Below, piece by piece: positions 33,611 through 45,350 of a DNA stretch of 64,000 nt (positions are counted from its first letter, which is position 1; each line of letters starts with the position of its first letter). The translations under genes were made by a program, and so were the position numbers. The notes under the pieces are model-generated. The model was given only the letters and a program-made list of their open reading frames with translations. It had not been told where the DNA came from and searched no databases. The DNA comes from Pegea sp. RAD2-039 (taxonomy: Eukaryota > Chordata > Thaliacea > Salpida > Salpidae), in contig JAQGEQ010000260.1 of assembly GCA_034620365.1 (NCBI GenBank), forward strand, positions 235,574 to 299,573. The letters are read 5' to 3'.

Positions 33611-34039
33611 AGTTTACAAAACATTATTTTTTAGCATTCATATCAGTTCTATTCAATCTCATACAATTAAGGTTTACTTAAAAAGTATTTGTATTAGTTT
33701 TAGTTTGGAATATTTCACATTCAAATTTCTAGCTTTAGATAAATCTCAATTTTCAATAAAATTTACTTTTAAGAAAATTGTAGAATGAAAATTAATACTT
33801 TTATTTTTAACTAATATTTTTATTAGCAGATAAAATTATTCTACTTTTGTAGATTTAAAACTAAACAAAAAAGGAGAAAAAGTAATTTATGAACTTTTTT
33901 TGAGTTAACAATCTTATTGAATACTATTAAATCTGTTTTCTAATAATTTTTTAAAAGAATAATTAAAATTTTTAAATTGTTAAGTGTATATGCCCTCATC
34001 ATTAATCATTGTTGATTTTTAAGATCAACATCAGTAAGA

Positions 34040-34285
34040 TCAACATCTTATCATTAACATCTGCATCTGATCCTCATCTTCTTCTTTCAAAAAGTCTTCT
34101 TTCAAACTAAAAATAAACAAATCAGTCACTAATGACGTCATACGCTGATGACGTCTCCTTCGATCGACACCAGATCTTTTTGTGAACTCATCAACTTCCG
34201 GCTTATACATCTTTGTCAAAGATCGTGTTCCACTTCGCAGTGAGATCTTGTAGAAAACTATTAATTCTGTTTTTGAAGAGATCAT
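34040..34285 (-). pseudogene. KPEVDEF..SLKE..RC fused open frame, 81 codons
   Basis: Here the TGA that ends KPEVDEF..GVDRR elsewhere is AGA, and a one-base length difference puts SLKEDFLKEEDEDQMQMLMI in the same frame, so the block is open from end to end. An ATG lies at the start. The change also destroys the second TGACGTCA. The frame through the linker is unlike the other copies, so the fusion is probably secondary. Confidence 0.45.
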
Positions 34286-34846
34286 TTAAAAACTGTTTTG
34301 TTTTTAAGAAATCATAAGAAATAAAAGATCCTCGAACAATTAAATTTCAAATTAATTTATTTTTTACTTACTGCTACTTTTTGGATTTTACTTTTAAAGT
34401 TTCAAAAATAATAAAAATACTTTTTGTGTAAAATACCTTAAATAATTTTAATAAATAATTTTGAATATTTGAAAATAACTTTATATTTTCTTTTTCAATT
34501 TTACTTTTCACTTTTCAATCACCATCAAAATGTTTCTTTAGGTTCTTTTAAAAAAGGTTTTATTTTTATCTCTTAAAATCTTTTAGTTCAAGTGTATTTA
34601 CATCTGCCATTTTCAGATTTAAATTTTTTCAATTTAGCGGATATCGATTTACTGATGTTGGATAATAGGTTTGAATTAGAATTATATATTTATCTTCAGT
34701 TTTCAAAAAAGTTGTTTACTTGCACTTTGTAAGTGTTTGATTAAAACCTTTTAAAATCTATTTTATAATGAAGTAAATGTGGTTTGACTTTTTATAAGAT
34801 TTTATTTAATGAGATTACCCACTAAGTTCAAATTAACAAATACATC

Positions 34847-34958
34847 ACCAACAAGTTGTCGATTTCAAAATGCTTTTGGAAATTAAAATTCTAAGAATTT
34901 AAAACTCAGTATTACATCTTCGATTTAACAATTTCTTTTTATCTAGAGTTTGTCCGGA
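34847..34958 (+). repeat. VDIK/CPEK module copy 22, RRM-linked
   Basis: Dyad box ACCAACAAGTTGTCGATTT at 34847-34865 and CTAGAG box at 34940-34958. Confidence 0.5.
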
Positions 34959-35213
34959 CAAAAATCAATTTAGAATTTTAATTTTTAATTAAAAATTTTC
35001 TTTTTATTTTATACTGTGAGAAAGTTGCTTTTTTTGACAATAATTCTATATTAACTTTACTTTTTTTACTTTTTAGATTATAAATTTTCGAATAATTCAT
35101 ATGACTAATATTAATATAAACACCTCTAAAGTAGAACAATTAAAACGATATTTAATCAAATTGTTTCCAACTGTCTATAAAAATGTTTTTTAAAGTAACT
35201 CATATCATCTTTT

Positions 35214-35372
35214 TCAAACAAACACGATTGCTTGTTTAACAGAATCAGGCTCAGCAAATAACATTATACAGAAACCTGAAGAACGTTTTTTTCTTGGATC
35301 TTGTCTTATAACGCAGTCGTTAAAATGGCCGAATTTCTTTAAGCAATCTCTTAGTTTATCTGTAAACGTATT
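35214..35372 (-). pseudogene. RRM-domain exon fragment, copy 5
   Basis: The 52-codon frame is open: LRDCLKKFGHFNDCVIRQDP and SGFCIMLFAEPDSVKQAI. The second glycine of the RNP1-like motif is cysteine, which argues against RNA binding in this copy. Confidence 0.6.
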
Positions 35373-35684
35373 TCAAATAGTCAGCATTATTACTAACATG
35401 ATGTGAAAAAAATTTTATGTAAATTTTGACTTCTATATAAAGTTCTTGACAAAATAATTAATTTTATTGTTTACAGTATTATAATGTTACACCTTTTATT
35501 AGATATGATGTAATAGCTTTAGATATTTTTCTACGTGTTATATAATAACATATTATTATTATTATAATTAGTAGAAACATTTGTTTTTAATATTTGCTGA
35601 AACAAGAAAAATTATTCTTATTCTTATGATTATGATTAAATCAAATTTATGAAATGAATTTTAATTTTTGAAAAATATTTTTTC

Positions 35685-35797
35685 TCCGGACAAATACTAG
35701 ATCAAAAGAAGTTTTAATAACCAAGAACGTTAGTCATTCTTCAACTTCGCAAAAAACTATGAAAATTTTATTTTTTGATATCGACCATGTGTCGATA
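35685..35797 (-). repeat. VDIK/CPEK module copy 23
   Basis: CPEK box at 35685-35702 and dyad box at 35779-35797. Confidence 0.55.
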
Positions 35798-36239
35798 AAT
35801 TAATTCCAAAATTATTACTAAGAAGTACAAACAAACTTTTAAGATGAAAGCTGCTTGAATTTATCAATGAAAGAAATTTGACGGACTGAATTGCAATTTG
35901 ACGTCAAATATTTGTCTCATTTCTAGTATTGAAATTTTGTAGAAAATATTATTTGTCGTTGTAATCAACAGAATAGTGATTTGATTTACAAAAACGTACG
36001 ATGATTACTACCTAAGAATTTGTTTTTTTTTGTTTTTTATAGGAGTTGATTGAATTTATTGGGTAGCAAGATATTCAATATATAAATTTAGTAAACTTTA
36101 GCAATAGTGAGTGAGAAAATATTTTTTTTTTTAATTATATTCTTATAATTTTTGTTTTTCGTTTATTTCAAATTATTCAGCAATTCATGAAAAAATTTAA
36201 TCTAACAGAAGTTAAAAATATTAAAATATTTTAATTTTT

Positions 36240-36345
36240 TTAGTCACAAGATGTCTCTATAAAAGTTTTGTTTTTATATTTTTAGAGATTATAATTGCTG
36301 TACTTTCATATCCATTAGACAAATAGTGTTGCTCAGTGACTTTAA
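36240..36345 (-). pseudogene. VTEQHY/RHLVTEK island
   Basis: As at 31035 but with a frameshift just outside the VTEQ end. Confidence 0.45.
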
Positions 36346-37346
36346 GATTCCAGTATATTCTTATTTAATATTTCAATTTTATTAAAAGTCATAATATTAG
36401 TTTTATATAAAAAGTATTTGTAATAATTTTAAAAGAATAATAATTAAGTTCTAATTAAATTAATTAAATATTTCGAACTAATTTCTAAAAAGATTAATAA
36501 TCTTTTTCAGAAAGCATGATGATTAAAATGTAATTCTTAGCTTCAAACATTGAGTTTTTTGAAACTTTTTTTATTTAATTAGTTAAATAAGTACCAGTAA
36601 TGGCTTAAAAATAAGTATTCAATACTATCAAAAATTTTATTGAAACTTTCTTAATTACTAATAGTAATTTTATTTATATAAATTAGTTAGCATAAAAGTT
36701 ATAAACGTTATAAGGAATTATTTAATTTGTTTATTTTATTTTTTTCTGTTAAGTTAGTTAATATTTTATTTACTGAATTGAAAACTCAGGGCAACTTTGA
36801 AATCTGCTTTTGTTTTTAATTTGAATTTTAGCCAAACTATATCGCAAAAGTAAATGAAAGTTTTTATTAAATATTTTTATAACAATTCAAGTTAACATAA
36901 AATTTTTTTATATATTTTAGTTTCAGATTTATTAAAATTTGTTTAAGTAAAAAAAGTTAGAATAAAGAATTTTGAAATTTCAGTTTTAGAATTATTGTTT
37001 AAGTAAAAAAGGTGATTTATTTCTATATTAACATGTTTGTCGGTACAAAAGCAGAAAGCTTAATTTTTTAAGATACATTTGATTACAATGAATTTTAAAA
37101 GCACTTTTAATCAGCAACATCTGCCAAAGTTGAATAGTAGAAAGTTTGATACTTTTTTATTACATAAAAATTTATGTTAAAAAGTTTCAATTTACTTAAT
37201 TTTAAAAAGAAAAATAAAATTTTTTTTTAATTTTTATTTTGTTTGATACGAAAAGCTACTGGTTAAAATAGTTTTGTTTTCAATTTAAACATAATTATTC
37301 GTAATTTCAACAAAGTTTGAAAGTAAGTATTAAAATTCAATTTATC

Positions 37347-37418
37347 AAATATCATTTACGAAAACATAACCTGAAACAATGCAAGGATTTCAAAATTATT
37401 TATCTTCAGCGACGTCTA
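37347..37418 (+). pseudogene. KYHL..QRRLA island
   Basis: Same residues as the copy at 26900 (HNLKQCKDF); open. Confidence 0.45.
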
Positions 37419-38038
37419 GCTTTTCCGACTATAGAAACATAAAACTTCTAAATCTTTAATTAGATGTTTATGATTTTTATAAAAACATTTCTACTTACAC
37501 ATAAGAAACAATTTTGCTTAAATTTATTATATTTTATGAAGTAAAGTTAAAAATTTAAAGCTAGTTAAAAAACTTCGAATGAGTAAAATCCACTTTTTTC
37601 ACTACAAAATTAAGTTTGAAATAAAGATATTTTCCATTAAAATCCACCAATGTTCTCTCTGAATTCATTGGTAACTAGACTAAAATTCACTTCATTAAAA
37701 AACCACTAATTAACAATGAGGTGATAAGTCTGTTTGTAAGTACATACATCAATTGATTTAGACAATCTAGAAAGTTTTTTGTTGATTTTGGTATCATTGT
37801 TGCCATTTTCAGATTTAAATTTGTTCAATTCAGCGAATATAGATTTGCTGACGTCAGATAATAGGTTTGAATTAGAATTATATATTTATGTTCAGTTTTC
37901 AAAAAAGTTGTTTACTTGCTCTTTGAAAGTGTTTGATTAAAACCTTTTTTAATCTACTTTATAATGAAGTTAATGTGGTTCGACTTTTTATAAGATTTTA
38001 ATTAATGAGATTACTAAGTTCAAATTAACAACTACATC

Positions 38039-38151
38039 ACCATCAAATTGTCGATTTCAATATGTTTCTGGTAAGAGAATCAATGTTAATCATAAATCTT
38101 AATAATACTTCATTGCTTTTACAACTTATTTTGATATAGAGTTTGTCCGGA
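38039..38151 (+). repeat. VDIK/CPEK module copy 24, RRM-linked
   Basis: Dyad box weakened to ACCATCAAATTGTCGATTT; second box at 38132-38151. Confidence 0.45.
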
Positions 38152-38757
38152 CGAAAATCAATTCAGAATTTTAATTTTCAATTATAAGTTTTCTTTTTAT
38201 TTTAAGCTGTGATATAATCTTTCCTTTGACAAAAATTCTAAATTAATTTTACTTTTTTTACTTCTTACGCTTTAGATTAGAATATATAGAAGTTTTCAAG
38301 TCAGACATATAGAAACACTTTATACAAAAACATTTAATGTAAATATAAAAGTTCTTTGTTTTGTAACAATAATACAACCCGATTTATAGTTCTATAATAC
38401 TATTATCATTTTATTGTTTTCGTTACAATTCATATTATATTCTAAATAACTCTTTTTCACAAAATGGAATAATGTTTAATTTGCGTTATTTTAAAAAGTA
38501 ATCCTTAAAATTTTTTTCAGAAACTAATTTTATTCAACTGTTTTTAGAATATCAAACAACGATTAGAAAAATATTTACAAAACTTTAAAAAAGAATTTTT
38601 TCAAACAATTTTTATCTTCCATTTTCGTTGTGAGAAAGTAAAACTTAATTTAACTGATTATTTTCAGTTTTCCTCACTTTTATTGGAGTTTTTATTTGTT
38701 AAGCTTTAAATTGAAAAATATTTTAATATATGATTGCAATTTTACTATTTATTTTTC

Positions 38758-38865
38758 AACCACAAGATGTCACTATACTTGTTCTATTTTCTATTTTTAT
38801 AAAATTATAAGGGCTGTATCTTAAGATCTGTTCAAGAAATACTGTTGCTCAGTGACTTTGAGCTT
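38758..38865 (-). pseudogene. VTEQHY/RHLVTEK island
   Basis: CCACAAGATGTCACTATACT and GTTGCTCAGTGACTTTGAGC mark the ends. Confidence 0.35.
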
Positions 38866-39105
38866 ACAAAACATTATTTTTTGTATTAATATCAGTTTTA
38901 TTCAATCTCATACAATTATGTTTACATAAAAAGTATTTCTAATAGTTTTAGTTTTGAATAATTAAAAATTTCCAAACTAAATGCACTGAAAAGTAGGAAC
39001 TAATTTATCTATTAAATTCTTGACAAAAGAATTAGGAAATTGTTTTAATGCTTTAAATAAATCATATTTTTAATGAAAAATAAATGTTTTCCTCACTAAT
39101 TATTC

Positions 39106-39214
39106 TCCGGACAAATACTAGATGAAAAATTTTTTTTATATCAAGATATGTTCTTAGCTCTGGATGAGAACAAGCAAAGATTCTGTTTATTTTTGATATC
39201 GACCATAGTCGATA
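39106..39214 (-). repeat. VDIK/CPEK module copy 25
   Basis: CPEK box at 39106-39123; dyad box TATCGACCATAGTCGATA with a 4-base loop at 39197-39214. Arms are intact although the frame is broken. Confidence 0.5.
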
Positions 39215-39329
39215 GATTACTCCAATAATTACAATTAAAAAATAACTACAACTAACGAATCTGCGTAAAAGTTCAATTTGATAGAACTACTTCGTGTGAT
39301 TCGTTATTTGATATAAAAAATTTGTTTCT

Positions 39330-39830
39330 GAGAACTTCTTAAAATTCAGAATAGTTGTATAACTGCTAAAAGCATGTATTTTTGTCGATAGGGTAGTTTA
39401 TGATTTTTTTAATAAGTTCAAACAATTTTTCAACAAACAATGAAAACTTGAATAGAAACAATGTTTTTGAAATTAAAAATTATATAAATGAAACAATTTA
39501 AGTAGATATTTTTTGTAACTTTTATTAATGGGTAAGTTTGTTAGCCCACAAAACTAAAACTGCTTTAAAAAGAAGTGTTTAAAATGTAATTAAAGTATTA
39601 TTTTAGATTATTAATATTATTTAAATTATCATTTTAGAGTAATGAAATATTCTTTAGCTAAATTCAGCTTTCACAATTATGCTTATAATTCAATTGAGAT
39701 TATTAGATTTTAACTAATATTTTCAGATTCATTTTTCTTAAATTGCTGGATAATTTGAAATGATATAAAATGAGAAAAAGTTATTTTAAAGTAGAAACAA
39801 AGTTCTATTAAACTCACTATTTACAGTTAC
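39330..39830. other. A+T-rich spacer with weak traces
   Basis: Around 39340-39420 the minus strand keeps KLPYRQK, resembling SYRQN of the 55341 frame. Otherwise nothing. Confidence 0.25.
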
Positions 39831-40118
39831 TTTGTTAATTGACTTTTTTGCTGCCAACTAATTTCATTGATCTTATCTAAAAAAATAAATCAAAAAATTA
39901 TGCTAGGTAGTAATCATCGTAATTTTTGTAAATCAAATTACTATCCTGTTGAACACAACGACAAATAACAATTTCTTTAAAGTTTGAAAACGATAAGATC
40001 CTTAAATATTTGATGAAAAATTGTAATTCACAAATGGAATTTTTTTTAGTTGAGACATTCAGCCAGTTTTACTTTGAAAGTTTGTTTGTATTTCTCTGTA
40101 TAAATCTTTGCAATTATT

Positions 40119-40230
40119 TATCGACAAATGGTCGATATCAAAAATAACCAACTCTTAATTAACTTTATTCTAATTAACGACTGAACAACCTTTATAATAA
40201 AAACTTCTCTTAATCTAGTGTTTGTCAGGA
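40119..40230 (+). repeat. VDIK/CPEK module copy 26
   Basis: Dyad box at 40119-40137 and CPEK box (CTAGTGTTTGTCAGGA) at 40211-40230. SNHYP- and LVGSK-type islands precede it at about 39905-39970 and 39835-39860. Confidence 0.55.
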
Positions 40231-40239
40231 GACAAGTTT

Positions 40240-41120
40240 TTTTTTCGAAAATAAATAAATATTTTAAAAATGAATTTATCGTACCGAGATCTTATGATTA
40301 TAAATTAGACAGTAAAATAAAATCATTTTCTTATTAGTTTCAAATTCAAAGATTTATTGAACTTATTTCAATAAAACTTAAAACCAATTACAAACACTTT
40401 TTTATGATTTTTAAGTTTAAAGTTTAATTTTCGAACACTAAAAAGCAAGGTCTGTTAATTGGTCGTAAGTTTGCTGTTTAGTTTAGCTAAATAAAACAAT
40501 TTCTTTAGTACTTCAGAATACGGAGATTTTTGATTTAGTTCTTAAGGAATTACAAAAAGTATTATTAAAAAGTTTATTAGTGAGATGCAATTAGTGGTTT
40601 TGTTTACTCAGTGACGTATTTTAGAATAACTTAAAAACTATTTTATGTTAAACTTTTTTTTTTGTATTTCAAGAGTCAATGATATAAAATTATTTTTTCA
40701 TAGAAATAATCAGACAAATAATATATAGAAACAAATAAACAAATACAATTAATTTCCTTGAATGTTTAAATAATATTTAATTAAAACAATTCCCTTAAAT
40801 CACCTTTACTCTTTTAAGATGAGGCTAAGTGACACAGTCTAATGAGTTGGGATAGTGAAATTAACGAGAAGGACTATATTTTCTATCAGAGTTTACTTCA
40901 TCAGCTTTTGATTTGTTAGTTGCAACTACGTGATAGTATAACTTTTACTATTGGTTTACAAAGAAAGAACAGAAAGACATCTAGAAGGAAAATATAATGT
41001 ATTTTATCTATTAAATAGGTTGTGTAGTTTAAAATAATAAAGAATATTGCGATTATTATACTCGACTGGTATAAAAGAGAATAATTAAAAAAATAATTGT
41101 CGTTTATAAATTTTTTGATG
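40240..41120. other. Mostly unassigned A+T-rich stretch
   Basis: A short open segment at 40842-40919 starts MSWDSEINEKDYIFYQSL and looks protein-like but has no second copy here. The minus-strand frame at 40916-41134 is hydrophobic and probably meaningless. Confidence 0.25.
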
Positions 41121-41125
41121 AAGAT

Positions 41126-41144
41126 TATCGACATATCGTCAGTT
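41126..41144 (+). repeat. Orphan VDIK-like dyad box
   Basis: TATCGACATATCGTCAGTT keeps most of the dyad; no CPEK box follows. Confidence 0.3.
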
Positions 41145-41473
41145 TCAAAAAAAATTCGTTACTAAACGTTTCCAGCATGGAGACGAAGTTGAAAGTTAAT
41201 TATTTTTTTTACTAATTTCTTGAAATCTAATATTAATTATGTATCAACGTTCATTAATTTTAAATTTTCATTACAAGTTTGATTTATTTAAAACTTTGAT
41301 ATAACTTTTATTTCTATTCAATTGAATCCTACAGAAAAATTGTTTTGTACTTCTTTGTGCATAAGTCATTTTAGTTTTACACATTTCAAGAATTTCTTAA
41401 ATGTAAAAATATAACAAATACTTTTTGTAAAAGGTTAAAGTATGACTTTTACTAAAACTGGTATAAATATTAA

Positions 41474-41581
41474 AAAAGAATGTTTTGGAATCTTAAAGTC
41501 ACTGAGCAACACTATTTTTCTAGTAGAAACAAAAGTACAACAATTATAATCTCTAAAAATGTGAAAGAAAAACTTTTCTAG
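41474..41581 (+). pseudogene. VTEQHY island, open for 35 codons
   Basis: An ATG at 41480 lies in frame: MFWNLKVTEQHYFSSRNK, then STTIIISKNVKEKLF and TAG, after which KHFVTEKKL continues in the same frame. The unit goes on with LVGSK, SNHYP, VDIK and CPEK islands to 42150 in the same orientation, giving a complete unit of about 0.7 kb. Confidence 0.55.
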
Positions 41582-41819
41582 AAACATTTTGTGACTGAAA
41601 AAAAATTATAATAATTTAATATTTTTAACTTGTATTAAGATTATATTTTTCATGAATTGTTGAATAATTTGAAATGAAAGAAAAACGAAAATTATAAGTA
41701 TAATATTAAAAAATATATTTGTTCACTTACTATTGCTAAAGTTTATCAAATTTATCTATTGACTATCTTGCTACCCACTAAATTCAATCAAATTCTATAA
41801 AAAACATAAAAAAACAAAT

Positions 41820-41885
41820 TCTTAGGTAGTAATCATCGTAAGTTTTTGTAAATCAAATCACTATTCTGTTGATTACAACGACAAA
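41820..41885 (+). pseudogene. SNHYP-type island
   Basis: After TTCTTAG the plus strand reads VVIIVSFCKSNHYSVDYNDK and TAA. The acceptor-like context and the conserved residues fit an exon start. Confidence 0.4.
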
Positions 41886-42038
41886 TAATATTTTCTACAA
41901 AATTTCAATACTAGAAATGAGACCAATATTTGACGTCAAATTGCAATTCAGTCCATCTAATTTCTTTCATTGATAAATTCAAGCAGCTTTCATCTTGAAA
42001 GTTTGTTTGTACTTCTTAGTAATAATTTTCGAATTGTT

Positions 42039-42150
42039 TATGGACGCATGGTCGATTCAAAAATAAGATTTAAAGAAATATCCTAAAAGACTGAAGGATG
42101 AAAAACGTTCTTGATTATTAAAACTTCTTTTCATCTAGTGTTCTTCAGGA
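42039..42150 (+). repeat. VDIK/CPEK module copy 28
   Basis: Both boxes carry changes (TATGGACGCATGGTCGATT; CTAGTGTTCTTCAGGA), so the dyad is imperfect. Confidence 0.45.
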
Positions 42151-42589
42151 GAAAAGTTATTTTTCGAAAATTATTAATTTTTTCACATATCTGATTTATT
42201 CGTAATATAAGAAAACTTACTAGAAAGTCAAACTAAAATCACTTTATTATAAAATAGATAAAAAAGGTTTTAATGAAGCATTTTCAAAAAGCAGGTAAAG
42301 AAATTTTATAAAAATTGAGGAATATTTATATAATTCAAAAAATTAATTAATTGATAAAAGTAAATTTATTGTCGGAAAACTATTAAAGGAGAAAAACAAA
42401 ACATGAAAATATATGGATAATTTTCAAACATACTCTTTTATGAAATTTTAATATTTATATAATTTTAAGTTTAAGTTTGCTAATAACAGCTACTGTTTTT
42501 ATTTCTTAATAATTTTATTTATTTTGTTTTTTTCTACTTTTTCATAATATTATCATTATTGAAAAACAATGAAAAATATTTTTTGTAAA

Positions 42590-42649
42590 ACAACAATACT
42601 GATACTTAATCTTCATGAAAATAAAATAGTGAATAATAATGTTTGCTAA
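42590..42649 (+). pseudogene. LHENK..NNVC island
   Basis: The plus strand reads TTILILNLHENKIVNNNVC and TAA, with silent CTT/CTG and GTG/GTA differences from the copy at 8572. Confidence 0.45.
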
Positions 42650-42937
42650 AAATATTTAAAATTTGAAACAGAAAATTAATTTTATCTTTAATTTAATTTT
42701 TATTATTATTCCTTTTTCAGATTAATATTTTACTTCAAAATCTAGAAGATTTCTAAAATTTGTTCTTTTTTTGAAAGAAAATTGTACTTATTGTTTTTTT
42801 TTTTACTTAAAGTTGAAACACTAGAATGTCTTTAAAATTGTTTTATTTTTAAACTTTATTACAATTGCATCATCTTAAATATTTATAAAATTAATCTCTA
42901 TTACATACAGAAGTGAAATCTAAAATTGTTAATTCTG

Positions 42938-43069
42938 TTATTTATTTTCAAACACATATTTTAGTTTCAAAAGTAACTTTTTAATTAATTGAGTTTGTTT
43001 AGCTAACATCAAATGCATTTTGTAAATTTGTACTTTTGCTAAAATATCTACAAATACTTTTTTAAACTT
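42938..43069 (-). pseudogene. LAKQ..KLLLKLK island
   Basis: The minus strand reads VFVDILAKVQIYKMHLMLAK, QTQLIKKLLLKLKYVFENK and TAA. Confidence 0.5.
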
Positions 43070-43287
43070 TTTTCAGTCTAAAAATTAAATTTTGAATATT
43101 TATAAGCAAAGTTTAATAATTAGTCATAAGTTTGCTGCTTATTTTAGTTAAAAAAAACTTTTTTTTTTAATTTTGTTTAATAATAATAATGGTTTCAAGT
43201 CTCTCGTTCCAAAGCTACAAAAATTTAGGTAAAGAAGTTTAATAGAAAGTTCTAGCTTTATAATTAGCTAATAATAATTTTGCATTC

Positions 43288-43308
43288 AGCAGAGTGACGC
43301 AGCGAAAG
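43288..43308 (+). other. Initiator tRNA-Met 5' end, two changes
   Basis: Same position within the repeat as 20850-20870, with two G-to-A changes relative to that copy. Confidence 0.5.
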
Positions 43309-43309
43309 T

Positions 43310-43440
43310 ATAAAAACTGGAATCTTTAAGTCACTGAGCAGCACTATTTGTCAAGTAGAAATAAAGGTAGAATAATTATAATCTCTAAAATTATGAAAAT
43401 AAAACTATTAGAGAGACATCTTGTGGCTGAAAAAAATAAA
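43310..43440 (+). pseudogene. VTEQHY/RHLVTEK island
   Basis: The plus strand reads NWNL, TAA, VTEQHYLSSRNKGRIIII, SKIMKIKLLERHLVAEKN. Only one stop in over 40 codons. Confidence 0.5.
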
Positions 43441-43846
43441 TTAATAAATTTAACTTCTATTAATCTAAAGTTGTTTCATAAATCGCTGGAAAATTTGAAA
43501 ATAAAAGAAAAACTATAAGTATAAATTGAAAAAAAATATATTTTCTAACTTACTACTGCAAGTTTATAACGAATTTATTTATTGACTATCTTGCTACTCA
43601 CTAAGATCAATCATATTCTGTTCAAATAAAATATTTTTAGGTAGTAATCATCTTAAGTTTTCTGTAAATCGAATCACTATCCTGTTGTTTACAACGACAA
43701 ATACCAAACTCTACAAAATTTCAATACTAAAATTTACAGAAATATTTGACGTCAAATTGCAATTTACGTCGTCTTATTGTTAATTGAAACATTCAACTAA
43801 AAAGCAGGTTTATTTATATTTCTTAGTTTTGATTTTCGGATTATTT

Positions 43847-43958
43847 TATCGACACATGGTCGATATCAAAAATATATCCTGTCGACGTACAAGTTGTTAA
43901 ATGATTTTGGTTAAACGTCTTGATATAATAACTTCTTTTCATCTAGTATTTGTCCGGA
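43847..43958 (+). repeat. VDIK/CPEK module copy 29
   Basis: Dyad box at 43847-43865 and CPEK box at 43939-43958. Confidence 0.6.
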
Positions 43959-44506
43959 ATAAAGTTATTTTTCGATTATTATTTTTTTTAAATTTGATTT
44001 ATACTTAATCATAATATTTATTTGCTATATAAACAATGGAGATAAAAACAAATAGCTTTTGCTAAATATGATTACTTTATTTGAGATTTTTATAATTTTG
44101 AACAAAATTAAATAATTTTTTTATTAATTTAATCTATATTTATGCCAACGACTGTTTATTTTTTATTCACATTTACAAGATCATTTTTGTAAACTGTAAT
44201 TTTGAGAAAATTAAAACTTCAGATTAAACTTTTTTATAATTTAAACTAAACTCTTATTAAAAATTTAAAAAGAATTTCTATCAAACACTTAGAAAAAAAT
44301 TAATTAAAAATTATTACGGTCATTTTTACACAAAACATAATTTTATACTTATAGTAAAAAGAAATCTTTTGAAACTGATTTTAGAAAAAATGATTAATAG
44401 CTAGTTGTAAAAACATAATTTACATTTTTTTAATAGAATACATGTTTTTGTTGTTTAAAATAGATCAAACATATACGGAAAATTGATCTTTGGAAAGTCA
44501 GTTTTG

Positions 44507-44627
44507 TCCGGACAAATACTAGATCAAAAGAAATTGATAAACCTAATAATAAAGTAAAGAAACATTAGCAATCTTACTTGCAATTGTTATTTCTTTTAAT
44601 TTTTTGAAGTCGACAAACGTGTCGATG
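44507..44627 (-). repeat. VDIK/CPEK module copy 30, second subfamily
   Basis: CPEK box at 44507-44525, dyad box GTCGACAAACGTGTCGATG at 44609-44627. The minus strand reads SSICPDKTDFPKINF and, before it, DIDTFVDFKK. The upstream part (44745-44630) matches the 55341-55535 frame. Confidence 0.5.
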
Positions 44628-45121
44628 TCCTTAAAACAAATTAGTTGAAGTTGGTTAGTAACCTTGTCTCTAAAAACTTCATGAAAATCAGAATAGTTGT
44701 ATAACCGCTGAAAACAAGTATTTTATCGATAGGATAACTTAGGATTTTTTAATAAGTTCAAACAATATTGCAACAAACAGTGAAAACTTGAATAAAAAAA
44801 ATGTGTTTTAAGATTATACATAAACGGAATTAAACAAGTTGAAAAGCTATTTCTGGTAACTTTTATTTTTAGCTAAATTTGCAAGACCATAAACTTTAGA
44901 AGTAAGTGTCTAAAACATAATTATTTTGTTTAATTATTTACTTTGGCTCAAAAATAAACAAAATAATATGTGTGAATATTATAAAAATGTCTTAAGCTAA
45001 GTATCATAGTAATATTTTTGTTAATGACATTAGTCAAAACTCTAAATGTTAAGTTGATATTTTGAAGCTGTAAGCTATGTAATTAGAAAATAGAAAACTT
45101 TTTTCTGCTTAAACATTGTGA

Positions 45122-45271
45122 CAATCAACATATAGCAAATTTCAAATTAAAGTCTGTACAAAAATGTGCTTTGGTTTTAAGAATTTTACTTTGTTCTTTA
45201 TTGAATCCAAAACTGTAAGTCTAAGAAAGGCTAATTTAAAAGGTTGGTTTTTTCTACGTTGGCCTGGATAA
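45122..45271 (+). pseudogene. FIESKTVSL..RWPG open segment
   Basis: The plus strand is open for 49 codons between TGA and TAA, reading CFGFKNFTLFFIESKTVSLR and KANLKGWFFLRWPG. At 56000 the piece PKTVSLQK is kept with a silent GTA/GTG change. The pattern resembles the N-terminal region of multicopy BEN/DUF4806-type proteins, but that is an impression without a search. The minus-strand frame 45142-45345 is its shadow. Confidence 0.4.
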
Positions 45272-45350
45272 GAAAATTGTATCTCGTACGTCATTTTAAA
45301 ATGTGATAATGTTAATTGAATTGTCAGCAGAATTTTTAAATTCAAATTAG

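Larger units (their letters stand above)
29400..34600 (+). repeat. 5.2-kb tandem unit, copy 2
   Basis: Its start is marked by TTTTTCAGATTTAAATTTTT at about 29410, matched at 34612. Order of contents is as in copy 1. Confidence 0.85.
34600..38960 (+). repeat. 5.2-kb tandem unit, copy 3, truncated
   Basis: It follows the other two units until about 38950 and then switches to sequence like 2280-2450 and 16280-16450. The KPEVDEF block is therefore missing from this unit. Confidence 0.8.

Noticed and set aside
40916..41134. 72-codon minus-strand hydrophobic frame
   Set aside because: It is composed of I, F and Y from T/A-rich DNA, is single-copy, and has no conserved island.
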